Shown in pieces: positions 17,753 to 26,605 of a stretch of DNA of 40,611 nt. Numbering within the stretch: position 1 is the first letter of the stretch; every line of letters begins with the position of its first letter. This DNA is from Alphaproteobacteria bacterium 41-28 (GTDB taxonomy: Bacteria; Pseudomonadota; Alphaproteobacteria; UBA9655). A program made the position numbers and the translations under genes. The DNA is taken from NCBI GenBank assembly GCA_001897795.1, contig MKUL01000064.1:1-40611 (forward strand). The letters run 5' to 3'. The notes below the pieces were generated by a model, which saw nothing but the letters and a program-made list of their open reading frames with translations, had not been told where the DNA came from and did no database searches.

Positions 17753-17920
17753 ATGGATGATGTGACTATACATTCATCTCACGATTTCATCAAACAGATA
17801 GACTACAGAATGAAAAAGTTGTCCGATACTCTCGAACAGCTGGACATTTTAATCTATAGTGCAGGTCAAACGTGCCGTGAGCTACGTCAGTTCTGTCGTG
17901 ATGAACAGATGAAAAAATAG
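17753..17920 (+). CDS. Small hypothetical protein (55 residues)
   Basis: A perfect AAGGAGG ribosome binding site at 17740-17746 is correctly spaced before the ATG at 17753, making a real small gene likely. The product is hydrophilic with a helical, coiled-coil-like centre (QIDYRMKKLSDTLEQLDIL) and two Cys near the end (CRELRQFC). I recognise no family. TTGCAA at 17652 and TACACT at 17676 (18-base spacing) could be a promoter. Its stop codon is the first base group of a palindromic repeat (TAGGGCT...). It lies between the HigBA-like pair and the ATPase, but no link to either is evident. Confidence 0.55.
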   Translation: MDDVTIHSSHDFIKQIDYRMKKLSDTLEQLDILIYSAGQTCRELRQFCRDEQMKK

Positions 17921-17970
17921 GGCTCACTCCCTCTCGTTCCTCATTTGAAGGAGAGGGGCGAGAGGGATGG
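17915..17970. repeat. Palindromic repeat CCCTCTCG...CGAGAGGG (second copy)
   Basis: Nearly identical to the block at about 16652-16704: AATAGGGCT, CTCCCTCTCGTTCCTCA, TTGAAGGAGAGGGGCGAGAGG. The 8-base arms are perfect and could form a hairpin in RNA, perhaps ending the transcript of the small gene, though no U-tract follows. Confidence 0.75.
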
Positions 17971-18055
17971 CATTTGTTGGTTATGAATGAGGGTATTCGA
18001 GGTTTGACAAAAACATGCTTTTCGTCCAATCTGTAATTTCAATGTGGATTGGACG

Positions 18056-19279
18056 ATGTATTATCAAAGAACACTAGAAACTTTTCTTTTGAAGGCAACT
18101 CAGCAGTTTCCCATATTGTTGGTTGCAGGACCTCGTCAGGTTGGGAAAACAACTTTCTTAAAGCATTTGAGCGAAGGAAAGTATACTTATGTTACCCTTG
18201 ATGATCCTTTGCTAGCTTCGCTTGCAAAAGAAGACCCCAAATTATTTCTTGAAAGATTTAAGCCTCCTCTGTTTATTGATGAAATTCAATATGCACCTGA
18301 GTTATTTCCTTATATAAAAATGATTGTTGATGAAAATAGGCAGCCGGGCCAATTTTGGATGACAGGTTCTCAACAGTTCCTTTTAATGAAAGGTGTTTCC
18401 GAATCTCTTGCTGGAAGAATCGGGATACTCAACTTATTGGGTCTTTCTTTATGGGAAGCTCAGGACAAAGCTCGTTTGGGAACACCCTTTCTTCCTGATC
18501 AAAAAATTCTTGAAGAAAGAATGGCTGGAGGAAATAAATTTTCACTAAAGGAAGTTTATTTCAATATCTGGCGGGGGTCTTATCCTGCTATAGCTCTTAA
18601 TCCTGATATTGATCACACTTTATTTTACAGCTCTTATGTTCAAACTTATTTGCAAAGAGATGTGAGAGATTTAGCACATGTGGGGGATCAAAATTCTTTT
18701 TTTAGATTTTTGAGAGCCACTGCAGCTCGAACTGGCCAGCTCCTTAATATAACAGAATTAGCAAGAGATGCAGATATAAGCCCCTCTACTGCAAAAAGTT
18801 GGCTTTCTATTTTAGAAGCTTCTCATCTTCTTTATTTTTTGCATCCCTATTTTGATAATATAAATAAGCGAATGATTAAGTCGCCCAAGTTATATTTCCT
18901 TGATACTGGGCTCTGTTGTTACTTAACGGAATGGTCAAGCCCAGAGACTTTAGAGGCGGGAGCAATGGCTGGATCAATATTCGAAACATACATTGTCGCG
19001 GAAGTTTTAAAATCCTATTGGCATAATGGAAAGCAAGCACCACTCTATTATTACAGGGATAAAGATAAAAAAGAAATTAACCTTTTAGTTTACCAAGACA
19101 AGATGCTTTATCCCGTTGAAATCAAAAAAACGGGCTCTCCGAATCGGGGTGCAACGCGTCATTTTCAGCTCATCGACAAACTAAACATTAAACGAGGGGA
19201 GGGGGGGATTGTGTGTTTTACGGACAAGCTGATTCCTTTATCGAAGGATGACACAGCCATTCCTGCCTATTTAGTGTGA
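18056..19279 (+). CDS. AAA-type ATPase with C-terminal DUF4143 domain
   Basis: This 407-residue protein has the P-loop GPRQVGKTT at 25-33 and Walker B LFIDEIQYAPEL from about 72, followed by WMTGSQQF (sensor). A winged-helix-like part (ITELARDADISPSTAKSWLSIL) and a C-terminal nuclease-like DUF4143 region (FETYIVAEVLKSYW...YYYRDKDKKEINLLV...PVEIKKT) complete the usual COG1373 layout. The ATG at 18056 begins with the typical MYYQRTLE; a GTG at 18044 would add four residues. These ATPases occur widely in accessory DNA, often near toxin-antitoxin genes, and their function is not established. It appears intact. Confidence 0.9.
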   Translation: MYYQRTLETFLLKATQQFPILLVAGPRQVGKTTFLKHLSEGKYTYVTLDDPLLASLAKEDPKLFLERFKPPLFIDEIQYAPELFPYIKMIVDENRQPGQFWMTGSQQFLLMKGVSESLAGRIGILNLLGLSLWEAQDKARLGTPFLPDQKILEERMAGGNKFSLKEVYFNIWRGSYPAIALNPDIDHTLFYSSYVQTYLQRDVRDLAHVGDQNSFFRFLRATAARTGQLLNITELARDADISPSTAKSWLSILEASHLLYFLHPYFDNINKRMIKSPKLYFLDTGLCCYLTEWSSPETLEAGAMAGSIFETYIVAEVLKSYWHNGKQAPLYYYRDKDKKEINLLVYQDKMLYPVEIKKTGSPNRGATRHFQLIDKLNIKRGEGGIVCFTDKLIPLSKDDTAIPAYLV

Positions 19280-19452
19280 TTGGCTCTGACCTGGCTTCGC
19301 CTACGCCATGGCAAAAGCAATCAAGAATTTTATCTATTTGAATTTAGATGTTTTTATTGGATAAAGGGTATTTTTATTGATTTAGATCGGAAAATATATA
19401 TGAAATAGGTGTGCAATAATTCTTAATCACATAACCAAATGGAGTGCCTTAT

Positions 19453-20640
19453 ATGTTATCAAGAGATTTCTCTTTAAAAGCTGCTACCACTTTTGCTGCC
19501 TTGAGTTTTTTATTAGGGGCTGTTTTTATGAAAATGCCTGCTTTTGCAATGGAAGAAGAGGGAGGTGAACCTGAGCCGAGAGGTCTCAACGTTCCCCAAT
19601 CATTTAATGATGGGGATGCTTTAGGACCTACCTGGCTTGAAGATAGCGCATTTTTTGATACAGAAGCCAAGTCCCTTTTTCGGGTGATAAAAAAGGCAAC
19701 AAAATTGAAGGAGCAAGGTCAAGAGCAAAAAGCAGTACGCATCTATTTAAGAGCTTTACAAAAGGATTCACCCTTAACGGAGAGCCGACTTCTCGCCTAT
19801 CAATTAGCACAGCTGATAGACGGTGGACTTTCTGATAAAAGAAATCCGCCCATCCAAATTTCTGATGAAGAGAATCAATTTTTAGTTCAACAAAAAATAC
19901 AAGCCACTATGTATTTTTCACTTTTTTTGCAGAATACGAAAGAAGATCCTTTTTATACACATAAGGATGAAGTGATGTTCGAACTTTATTTTCATCTGAT
20001 TCGCAATATACGCAGATTTAAAATGTCGCAAACTTCGCTTACAAATTTGGCGCGTGAAGTAGGGAGATTTGATAAAATACAAAAACGAATTATGCGAGCA
20101 TTAGAAACTGATTTGAGTGATCCTGAGAAGGTTCAGGATATACCCCCCTATATCTTTAGATTGATTGGTTTGAGCCACAAAAAAATGTTTGGCCCTTCAC
20201 GGAAGATAAATAGGATAAAATTTATTGAAACCGCTGCTAAATATGGAGATAAGAAGGCACAATTAATCCTTTCTCAGCTTTGTAATGAGTGTGAGGGAGT
20301 CCAACAAGATAGTGATGAGATTCTAAAGTACTGTCGACTGCGAGCTCTACAGGGGGATACAAAAGCCCAAAATGCGCTTGGTTTTTTTTATGATAAGGGT
20401 CAATATGTTGAGCACAATCCTGCATTGGCCGAAAAATGGTATAAAAAAGCCGCGGATCAAGGCAATAGTGCGGCACAAGCTTCTCTTAAAGTTTTACAAG
20501 AGAGGATGAAAATGGCTATAGAATTGTTTAAAAAAGCTGCAGATCAAGGCTACACGGAAGCACAACTTGCACTTGAGAAGATAAATCAACAGTATGAAAT
20601 GGTTAAGCAGCAAGAAAAGGAGAATGCTTCTTACCAATGA
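19453..20640 (+). CDS. Secreted Sel1-repeat protein
   Basis: This 395-residue exported protein has a signal peptide ending around AFAMEEE (about 30). A central helical region of about 200 residues follows, then Sel1-like repeats near the C-terminus: FIETAAKYGDKKAQLILSQL, LRALQGDTKAQNALGFFYDKG, WYKKAADQGNSAAQASL and LFKKAADQGYTEAQLALEKI. Sel1 repeats are alpha-alpha solenoids that bind proteins and are frequent in effectors and envelope proteins of intracellular bacteria. GGAG at 19441-19444 favours ATG 19453 over the GTG at 19444. Its last bases adjoin a truB 5' fragment at 20641. Confidence 0.82.
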   Translation: MLSRDFSLKAATTFAALSFLLGAVFMKMPAFAMEEEGGEPEPRGLNVPQSFNDGDALGPTWLEDSAFFDTEAKSLFRVIKKATKLKEQGQEQKAVRIYLRALQKDSPLTESRLLAYQLAQLIDGGLSDKRNPPIQISDEENQFLVQQKIQATMYFSLFLQNTKEDPFYTHKDEVMFELYFHLIRNIRRFKMSQTSLTNLAREVGRFDKIQKRIMRALETDLSDPEKVQDIPPYIFRLIGLSHKKMFGPSRKINRIKFIETAAKYGDKKAQLILSQLCNECEGVQQDSDEILKYCRLRALQGDTKAQNALGFFYDKGQYVEHNPALAEKWYKKAADQGNSAAQASLKVLQERMKMAIELFKKAADQGYTEAQLALEKINQQYEMVKQQEKENASYQ

Positions 20641-20702
20641 TAGGAACCAAATGATTCATGGTTGGGTTGTGGTGGACAAACCCCAAGGAATGTCCTCCGC
20701 AG
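20641..20702 (+). pseudogene. Truncated 5' copy of truB
   Basis: Bases 20651-20702 match the first 52 bases of truB (21637-21688) with one visible mismatch, starting at the ATG, after which similarity ends. TAGGAACCAA directly upstream provides a proper AGGA ribosome binding site, unlike the sequence before the intact truB. The same leader and first 20 bases recur at 16782-16811. The following bases up to about 20779 contain no gene I recognise. Confidence 0.85.
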
Positions 20703-20779
20703 CACACCCTTCGTGAAATGCTTGCAGATCACAGACGCAATGCATGAGGTGCGCAGGGCCCTTGTCGACATCATGATCA

Positions 20780-21118
20780 TTATTCTATTAAAACCCTTCT
20801 TAGGATCTTTTTCACAACCTTTTGGTCATTTTCTGAAAGTTTACCCAGGATTCGTAGAATTAAGCGTTCGTCAAGTGTGAATAATTTAAATCGAATGATC
20901 GAAGGTCCCGGTAAACCTGCTAATTCAAAATCACTTATTCTTATATCTTCATTCCATTGACTTTGTTTAGCACTTGTAATCATAGCTAGAATACAATGAT
21001 GATTGTGCATCTGATATTCTTCTTTAGAGATAATAAGAGCAGGGCGCTTTTTGGTGAAATCCTTATCCGTAAACGGAAAAGGAACACTAACTATGTTATA
21101 AGGCTTATAAATCTGCAT
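20780..21118 (-). CDS. MazF/PemK-family toxin
   Basis: An mRNA endoribonuclease-type toxin of 112 residues from the ATG at 21118, or 116 from 21130. Family marks are YNIVSVPFPFTDKDFTKKRPALIIS at the N-terminus, the I/L-AMITSAK strand, IRFKLFTLDERLI and the closing LGKLSENDQKVVKKIL. The overlap with the antitoxin gene (about 14 or 26 bases) shows a single coupled operon. The PFPFTD...KRPALII block, which contributes the catalytic Arg in this family, is intact, so it is probably functional. It lies in the short segment between the truB fragment and truB itself. Confidence 0.9.
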   Translation of the reverse strand: MQIYKPYNIVSVPFPFTDKDFTKKRPALIISKEEYQMHNHHCILAMITSAKQSQWNEDIRISDFELAGLPGPSIIRFKLFTLDERLILRILGKLSENDQKVVKKILRRVLIE

Positions 21119-21329
21119 AGAGCTCATCATCTTCTTCAGATTTCCATTCTGTAAGCGTGTTTTCTAAAGCTCTAGCAAATTCTAAATCAAGAGGAGTGAC
21201 CTTTCTGACGATCACTTGATGATCGTAGATCTCGAACCCAACAAGATCACCTTCGTGAAGTTCTAGTAACTTACGTATATCTTGAGGAATTGTGGCCTGA
21301 TGTTTTTGTGTTAAACGTGAAGTATACAT
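21105..21329 (-). CDS. AbrB/MazE-type antitoxin (SpoVT/AbrB DNA-binding domain)
   Basis: This 74-residue protein begins with a swapped-hairpin AbrB domain (SRLTQKHQATIPQDIRKLLELHEGD...FEIYDHQVIVRKV), followed by an acidic C-terminal tail (WKSEEDDELYADL) of the sort that occupies the toxin groove. It would bind the MazF-like partner and autoregulate the operon. Antitoxin-first order and overlap with the toxin are standard. No clear ribosome binding site precedes the ATG at 21329. Confidence 0.9.
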   Translation of the reverse strand: MYTSRLTQKHQATIPQDIRKLLELHEGDLVGFEIYDHQVIVRKVTPLDLEFARALENTLTEWKSEEDDELYADL

Positions 21330-21636
21330 TGTTTATCCATATAGTTACATATTACACTAATTAATTGTAGCATAGTATCCTGAAAAGGTATAGGGGTATG
21401 TAGGTGACCAGGATACATTAATACTATCATTATAGTTATCCATGTAATACTTCCTTACTCCTAAATTCAGAGATGGCAAATTCAAAAAATTGATTTTTTC
21501 CAAAAAAGGTGTTATAAGATAAATATAAACTGAGTGAAGTTTATCACCAATGAGAAGCAGGCAACCGTATGTTTTTTGCAATTAACCTCAACAAAGATAA
21601 ATCACCGGAATAAACATTAGAGTATTAAGAGATCGC
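21330..21636. other. Gap between the MazEF pair and truB
   Basis: About 307 AT-rich bases. It must hold the divergent promoters for the antitoxin (minus) and truB (plus). A 74-codon minus-strand open frame with a TTG start (21357-21581) has no ribosome binding site and no recognisable family, so I do not call it. The truB leader here (GTATTAAGAGATCGC) lacks the AGGA site seen in front of the two truB fragments. Confidence 0.4.
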
Positions 21637-22512
21637 ATGATTCATGGTTGGGTTGTGGTGGACAAACCCCAAGGAATGTCCTCGGCAGATGTGGTTGCAA
21701 AAATTAAACGTTTATTTAATGCCAAAAAGGCGGGCCATGGGGGAACGCTAGATCCCCTTGCCACGGGTGTTTTACCCATCGCCTTAGGAGAAGCCACAAA
21801 AACCCTTTCTTACGTGTTAGACGGTAAAAAATCTTACCGTTTTGAAGTTAAATGGGGTGAGGAACGCTCGACAGATGATCGGGAAGGAGAAATTACAGCA
21901 ACCTCTGACATAAGGCCCAACCCTCAAGATATTGAAAAAATGCTATCCTCATTTATAGGTCAAATTGAACAGGTTCCTCCCATTTACTCAGCTTTGAAAG
22001 TCAATGGGGAACGGGCTTATGCCCTCGCTCGTCAAGGAAAAGAAGTTGTGTTGACGCCCAGACAGGTTGAAATCGAATCTTTAAGGCTTATTCAAACTTC
22101 TCCGGATTCAGCATGTTTTGAGGTTGTGTGTAGTAAGGGAACTTATGTACGCAGTCTTGCTCGAGATTTCGCTTTGCATTTAGGAACTTACGGCCATATT
22201 ATCAGCTTGAGACGGTTGATGGCGGGTCCTTTTCAGGAAAAAGATGCGATTTTACTAGATTCTCTTCTCCAGATAGGGCATAACACAGAATTGATAAAGT
22301 ATGTCTTGCCTCTTCAAGATGCGCTGGTCGACATCCTGGCTCTTGAGATACAAGGTATTGAGGCGGTAAAACTTCGGCAAGGTCAAACCATTGTCTCTTC
22401 CCATAAAGAAAGGGAAGACGTTGCTTTGATCCTGTGTGGGGGTAAACCGCTAGCCCTTGCGAAAGTGGGGGAGGGGCGGATAACACCCCTACGCGTGTTC
22501 AACATGGAATAA
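21637..22512 (+). CDS. truB: tRNA pseudouridine(55) synthase
   Basis: TruB converts U55 of the T-loop of tRNAs to pseudouridine. The 291-residue protein has the N-terminal GWVVVDKPQGMSSADVV, the catalytic GGTLDPLATG at 35-44 (Asp39), YSALKVNGERAYALAR and CSKGTYVRSLARD. The C-terminal part ends in a short PUA-like region (GKPLALAKVGEGRITPLRVF). Length and motifs are normal. It is followed by rpsO after 15 bases, the conserved truB-rpsO-pnp order. Partial copies of its 5' end lie 1.0 and 4.8 kb upstream, suggesting that its original leader was displaced by insertion. Confidence 0.97.
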   Translation: MIHGWVVVDKPQGMSSADVVAKIKRLFNAKKAGHGGTLDPLATGVLPIALGEATKTLSYVLDGKKSYRFEVKWGEERSTDDREGEITATSDIRPNPQDIEKMLSSFIGQIEQVPPIYSALKVNGERAYALARQGKEVVLTPRQVEIESLRLIQTSPDSACFEVVCSKGTYVRSLARDFALHLGTYGHIISLRRLMAGPFQEKDAILLDSLLQIGHNTELIKYVLPLQDALVDILALEIQGIEAVKLRQGQTIVSSHKEREDVALILCGGKPLALAKVGEGRITPLRVFNME

Positions 22513-22527
22513 GATAGGAGTAACAAG

Positions 22528-22797
22528 ATGTCGATTACAAGTTTGCGCAAACAAGAACTTATTAAAGAGTTTGCAACTCAAGCAAAAGATACAGGATCCC
22601 CTGAAGTTCAGGTCGCTGTGTTGACTGAGCGGATCACAAATCTTACCTCTCACATGGGAAATCACGGGAAGGACTTCCATTCTCGCCGCGGTCTTCTGAT
22701 GCTGGTTAGCCGCAGGCGCCGGCTATTGGATTATTTAAAGCGCACGGAAGTCAGTCGTTATACGAAACTCATTGAGCGGCTCGGACTTCGTCGCTAA
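22528..22797 (+). CDS. rpsO: 30S ribosomal protein S15
   Basis: This 89-residue protein is the standard length for S15, which binds the 16S rRNA central domain and nucleates platform assembly. Recognisable segments are [48 protein letters not shown] and the closing [14 protein letters not shown] sits nine bases before the ATG. It lies between truB and pnp; in many bacteria the rpsO-pnp transcript is processed and autoregulated, but I could not identify the processing site here. Confidence 0.98.
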   Translation: MSITSLRKQELIKEFATQAKDTGSPEVQVAVLTERITNLTSHMGNHGKDFHSRRGLLMLVSRRRRLLDYLKRTEVSRYTKLIERLGLRR

Positions 22798-22821
22798 GAC
22801 CATAAAAGGAATCAAAATAGA

Positions 22822-24954
22822 ATGTTTAAAATTTACAAGAAAGAACTCAATTGGGGAGGCCAGAAACTGACGCTGGAAACGGGAAAATTAGCTCGTCAAG
22901 CAGATGGTGCTGTTCTCGTTACCTATGGAGAAACCATTGTTTTGTGCACCGCTGTTGCCAAAAAAGAAGCAACTCCAGGAACAGACTTTTTTCCTCTGAC
23001 GGTTCAGTACCAGGAAAAAGCTTATGCTGCGGGAAAAATCCCTGGCGGGTTTTTCAAACGAGAAGGCAAGCCTAGTGACCGTGAGACCTTGATTTCACGT
23101 CTTATCGATCGCCCTATCCGTCCGTTATTCGTACCAAATTTCCGTAATGACACTCAAATCATTTGCACTGTTTTAAGCCATGATTTGGAAAATCCTTCCG
23201 ATATTCCCGCCATCATTGGTGCGTCTGCGGCTTTGACCATTTCTGGACTTCCCTTTTTAGGACCCATTGGAGCTGCACGCGTCGGGTTTATTGATGGAGA
23301 ATATGTTTTAAATCCTACTTTAGCTCAAACCCTCGACTCGAAATTAAACCTTGTCGTTGCAGGGACAGCCGAAGGCGTTTTGATGGTGGAATCAGAAGCT
23401 CATGAGCTCTCTGAAGCTCAGATGCTTGAAGCTGTCATGTTTGGTCACAGTCATTTTCAACCTGTTATTAAAGCCATCATTGATCTTGCAGAGGATTGTG
23501 CGAAAGAACCTTGGGAGCTCACCTCGGAGGATCCTCAAAGGGATAAGCTCGTTGAGCGTCTTAAAGAACTCGCAACAAAAGATTTGGGAGCCGCTTATAA
23601 AATTAAAGAAAAAAATCTTCGTACCGAGAAGTTGACGACCTTAAAAAATCAAACCGTAGAAGCGCTTAAAGAAGAAGGTTTTCCAGAAGAACTCGCTGTT
23701 TCTGAGTTTAAAGAACTTGAGAAAGACCTCGTCCGGGGCGAAATTTTAAAAACGGGTACCCGAATTGATGGTAGAGATACGGAGACGGTTCGTCCCATTA
23801 TTTGTGAAGTAGGTGTCCTTCCAAGAGCCCATGGAAGTGCTCTCTTTACAAGAGGATCCACCCAAGCCCTAGTGGTTGCCACACTTGGCACAGGTCAAGA
23901 TGAGCAAATTATTGATGCCCTCGAAGGTGAGTATAAAGAAACCTTCTTGCTCCATTATAATTTTCCACCCTACTCCGTAGGTGAAACAGGACGCATGGCG
24001 GGACCTGGTCGTCGTGAAGTTGGACATGGAAAGTTGGCTTGGCGTGCGGTTCATCCGATGATGCCAACGAGAGATAAGTTCCCCTACACAGTACGGGTTG
24101 TTTCTGAGATTACGGAATCAGATGGTTCTTCTTCCATGGCAACAGTTTGTGGATCATCACTTGCCCTGATGGATGCCGGCGTACCTTTGGAAAATCCCAT
24201 TGCTGGTATTGCTATGGGCCTGATAAAGGAAGGCGAAAAGTTTGCAGTTCTTTCCGATATCCTCGGTGCTGAAGATCATCTTGGCGATATGGACTTTAAG
24301 GTCGCTGGAACGGAGAAGGGAGTGACTGCGTTGCAGATGGATCTCAAGATCACCAGTGTTTCTCAAAGTATTATGGAAATTGCACTCGAACAAGCACGCG
24401 TTGGACGTTTGCACATTCTTGGCAAAATGGCTGAAGCTCTTGGTGTTGCTCGTGAAGAGGTCAGGGAATATGCGCCTCGGATGATTACTTTTGTCATTCC
24501 AAAGGATAAAATTCGAGAAGTTATTGGATCCGGTGGAAAAGTTATTCGTGAAATTTGTGAGACCACAGGGGCTAAAATTGATATTACTGATGACGGTACA
24601 ATTAATGTTTCAGGTGCCAATGCGGACGTTATCAGTGCCGCTGAAAAGTGGATTCGCAGCATAACAGACGAACCTGAAATTGGTGTTATTTACAAAGGTA
24701 AAGTTGTACGAATTGTTGATTTTGGGGCCTTTGTGAATTTCTTTGGGAGTCAAGATGGCCTTGTACATATCAGTGAACTTGCTCCTCGCCGTGTTGAAAA
24801 GGTTGACGATGTTGTTAAGGTTGGGGATGAAATCTTTGTGAAAGTTTTGGAAATGGACAATCGTGGAAAGATTCGTCTCAGCATGAAACGCGTTGATCAG
24901 AAAACAGGGCATGAAATTTCTTCTAACGCAAATAATGCTGAGGCCGAAGCTTAA
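22822..24954 (+). CDS. pnp: Polyribonucleotide nucleotidyltransferase (PNPase)
   Basis: A phosphorolytic 3'-5' exoribonuclease and degradosome component of 710 residues, the usual size. Domain order is RNase PH 1 (about 10-140, with [27 protein letters not shown]), a helical linker, RNase PH 2 (about 325-540, with [17 protein letters not shown] and [18 protein letters not shown]), KH ([10 protein letters not shown] from about 569) and S1 (from about 620, [15 protein letters not shown]...GLVHISEL). All active-site segments appear intact. It lies 24 bases after rpsO, with AAAAGGAATC as its ribosome binding region. Confidence 0.98.
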   Translation: MFKIYKKELNWGGQKLTLETGKLARQADGAVLVTYGETIVLCTAVAKKEATPGTDFFPLTVQYQEKAYAAGKIPGGFFKREGKPSDRETLISRLIDRPIRPLFVPNFRNDTQIICTVLSHDLENPSDIPAIIGASAALTISGLPFLGPIGAARVGFIDGEYVLNPTLAQTLDSKLNLVVAGTAEGVLMVESEAHELSEAQMLEAVMFGHSHFQPVIKAIIDLAEDCAKEPWELTSEDPQRDKLVERLKELATKDLGAAYKIKEKNLRTEKLTTLKNQTVEALKEEGFPEELAVSEFKELEKDLVRGEILKTGTRIDGRDTETVRPIICEVGVLPRAHGSALFTRGSTQALVVATLGTGQDEQIIDALEGEYKETFLLHYNFPPYSVGETGRMAGPGRREVGHGKLAWRAVHPMMPTRDKFPYTVRVVSEITESDGSSSMATVCGSSLALMDAGVPLENPIAGIAMGLIKEGEKFAVLSDILGAEDHLGDMDFKVAGTEKGVTALQMDLKITSVSQSIMEIALEQARVGRLHILGKMAEALGVAREEVREYAPRMITFVIPKDKIREVIGSGGKVIREICETTGAKIDITDDGTINVSGANADVISAAEKWIRSITDEPEIGVIYKGKVVRIVDFGAFVNFFGSQDGLVHISELAPRRVEKVDDVVKVGDEIFVKVLEMDNRGKIRLSMKRVDQKTGHEISSNANNAEAEA

Positions 24955-24987
24955 CTTAGATCGTCATTTTTTAGGAGAGAAAGAGCG

Positions 24988-26385
24988 TTGAAATCGCTTA
25001 ATTCCATACGCATATCAGGACGCGAAGTTCTTCCTCTCATTGAAGGGGGTAAAGGTATTTCGATCTCTAATGGTGAAAGTTCAGGCGCTTGGTCTGCAAC
25101 TGGAGGTGTGGGAACTTTTTCTGCTGTGAATGCTGACGCCTTGGATGCGCAAGGAAATCTTATTCCTATTGTTTATAAAGGAAAAACCCGAAGGGAACGA
25201 CATCGCGAACTTATTGAATATGCAATTCAAGGAGGCGTCACCCAAGCGAGAATTGCTCACGAAAAATCGAATGGTGACGGGCGCCTTCACATGAATGTTC
25301 TTTGGGAAATGGCTGCAGTCGAAGAAATTCTCCATGGCGTTTTAGAAAAAGTCAGCTCATTTGTTCATGGCGTCACCTGTGGAGCAGGGATGCCTTATAG
25401 GATTGCTCAAATTACAGCAAGCTATGGAATTTATTACTACCCGATCGTTTCTTCTGGACGCGCTTTCCGGGCTCTCTGGAAGCGAGCTTATCATAAGTTT
25501 CCTGAGTGGTTAGGAGCTGTGGTTTATGAGGATCCTTGGCGTGCAGGTGGCCATAATGGTCTCAGCAATAGCGAAGACCCTGATAAGCCAGAAGATCCAT
25601 ACCCACGCGTTCTTGAGCTTCGTCAAGTGATGCGGGAATTTGGGCTCCATGATGTTCCCATTATTATGGCAGGGGGCGTTTGGTATTTGAGAGAATGGAC
25701 CGATTGGATTGAAAACCCTGATTTAGGCCCTATTGCTTTTCAATTTGGGACGAGACCGCTTCTGACGCAAGAAAGTCCTATTTCGGATGCGTGGAAGCAG
25801 CGCCTGCTAACTTTAAAACCCGGAGATATTTACCTTAATCGTTTTAGCCCGACCGGATTTTATTCATCTGCCGTTTCGAATCCTTTTTTAGATGAATTAA
25901 AAGAGCGGTCAACTCATCAAGTGGCCTATTCCATTACAGCTGTGGGTGATCATACAGAAGGTTTCCCCGTAGGGGCTCGCGGAAGACTTGTCTACCTTAC
26001 GCCTCATGATAAGGAAATGGCGGAAACATGGGTAAAAGCGGGATTTACGGAAGCGATGCGTACACCTGATTCAACGCTCATTTTTGTAACACCTGAAAAA
26101 ACAAATGAAATTCTGACCGATCAAATTAATTGTATGGGTTGCTTAAGTGCTTGTAGTTTCAGTAATTGGTCTCAAGATGAAACTGGCACGACGGGACGAA
26201 AAGCAGATCCTCGTTCATTCTGTATTCAAAAAACCCTTCAAGCAATTAGCCATAGTGAGGAAGTCGATACCCAGCTGATGTTTGCAGGACACGCCGCTTA
26301 TCGTTTTTCTGAAGATCCCTTCTATGCGAATGGCCGTATTCCTACTGTTAAAGAGCTTGTGGAGCGTTTGCAAACGGGGGATTAA
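24988..26385 (+). CDS. Nitronate monooxygenase-family flavoprotein
   Basis: This 465-residue protein is related to the 2-nitropropane dioxygenase/nitronate monooxygenase FMN TIM barrels. GAWSATGGVGTFSAVNADA opens the barrel, VHGVTCGAGMPYRIAQ follows, VVYEDPWRAGGHNG carries the likely catalytic His, and PIIMAGGVWYLREW and AFQFGTRPLLTQESP form the phosphate-binding end. A Cys-rich NCMGCLSACSF segment near 380 and further Cys later might bind metal. The start is a TTG preceded at good distance by TTAGGAG. It follows pnp by 33 bases and may be cotranscribed. Physiological substrate unknown; the family label is broad. Confidence 0.85.
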   Translation: MKSLNSIRISGREVLPLIEGGKGISISNGESSGAWSATGGVGTFSAVNADALDAQGNLIPIVYKGKTRRERHRELIEYAIQGGVTQARIAHEKSNGDGRLHMNVLWEMAAVEEILHGVLEKVSSFVHGVTCGAGMPYRIAQITASYGIYYYPIVSSGRAFRALWKRAYHKFPEWLGAVVYEDPWRAGGHNGLSNSEDPDKPEDPYPRVLELRQVMREFGLHDVPIIMAGGVWYLREWTDWIENPDLGPIAFQFGTRPLLTQESPISDAWKQRLLTLKPGDIYLNRFSPTGFYSSAVSNPFLDELKERSTHQVAYSITAVGDHTEGFPVGARGRLVYLTPHDKEMAETWVKAGFTEAMRTPDSTLIFVTPEKTNEILTDQINCMGCLSACSFSNWSQDETGTTGRKADPRSFCIQKTLQAISHSEEVDTQLMFAGHAAYRFSEDPFYANGRIPTVKELVERLQTGD

Positions 26386-26412
26386 AAGGATATTCTCTCC
26401 AGAATCAAGCAT

Positions 26413-26442
26413 AAAAAAGGAGCCGATTTTAGCAATCGGCTC
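26413..26442 (-). terminator. Rho-independent terminator, minus strand
   Basis: GGAGCCGATT and AATCGGCTCC form a perfect 10-base-pair stem with a 4-base loop. On the minus strand the stem is followed by TTTTTTATG, giving a canonical terminator for transcripts from the gene at 26606-27577. On the plus strand the stem lies just after the nitronate monooxygenase gene but lacks a U-tract. Confidence 0.85.
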
Positions 26443-26469
26443 CACCTATACCCATCAGACTAAAAATAA

Positions 26470-26595
26470 AGTTTTTCTGGATTGCTTCGTTGTTACACTC
26501 CTCGCAAAGACGGTTCCCCCTATTCGTCATTGTGAGCCCCAGAGGGGCGAAGCAATCTAGTTTAAGTTCATGAGGAGGAGCAATCTAGTCTTTAA
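26470..26595. repeat. Dispersed repeat ATTGCTTCGTTG...GGGGCGAAGCAATCT
   Basis: Inverted ends (GGATTGCTTCG and CGAAGCAATC) bracket CTCCTCGCAAAGACG and GAGCCCCAGAGGGGC, followed by a second GAGCAATCTAGT end. The family is shared with about 6200-6240 and 36027-36060. It lies between the minus-strand gene's stop and its terminator, so it is transcribed in that gene's 3' untranslated region. Confidence 0.8.
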
Positions 26596-26605
26596 ATTAA
26601 ATCCC

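Noticed and set aside
20703..20779. Possible further truB remnant after the 52-base copy (CTTGTCGACATCATG resembles CTGGTCGACATCCTG in truB)
   Set aside because: The match is about 15 bases and not extended on either side; it is too short to tell from chance.
21357..21581. 74-codon minus-strand frame upstream of truB
   Set aside because: It has a TTG start without ribosome site, no recognised family, and lies where promoters for two divergent operons must be.
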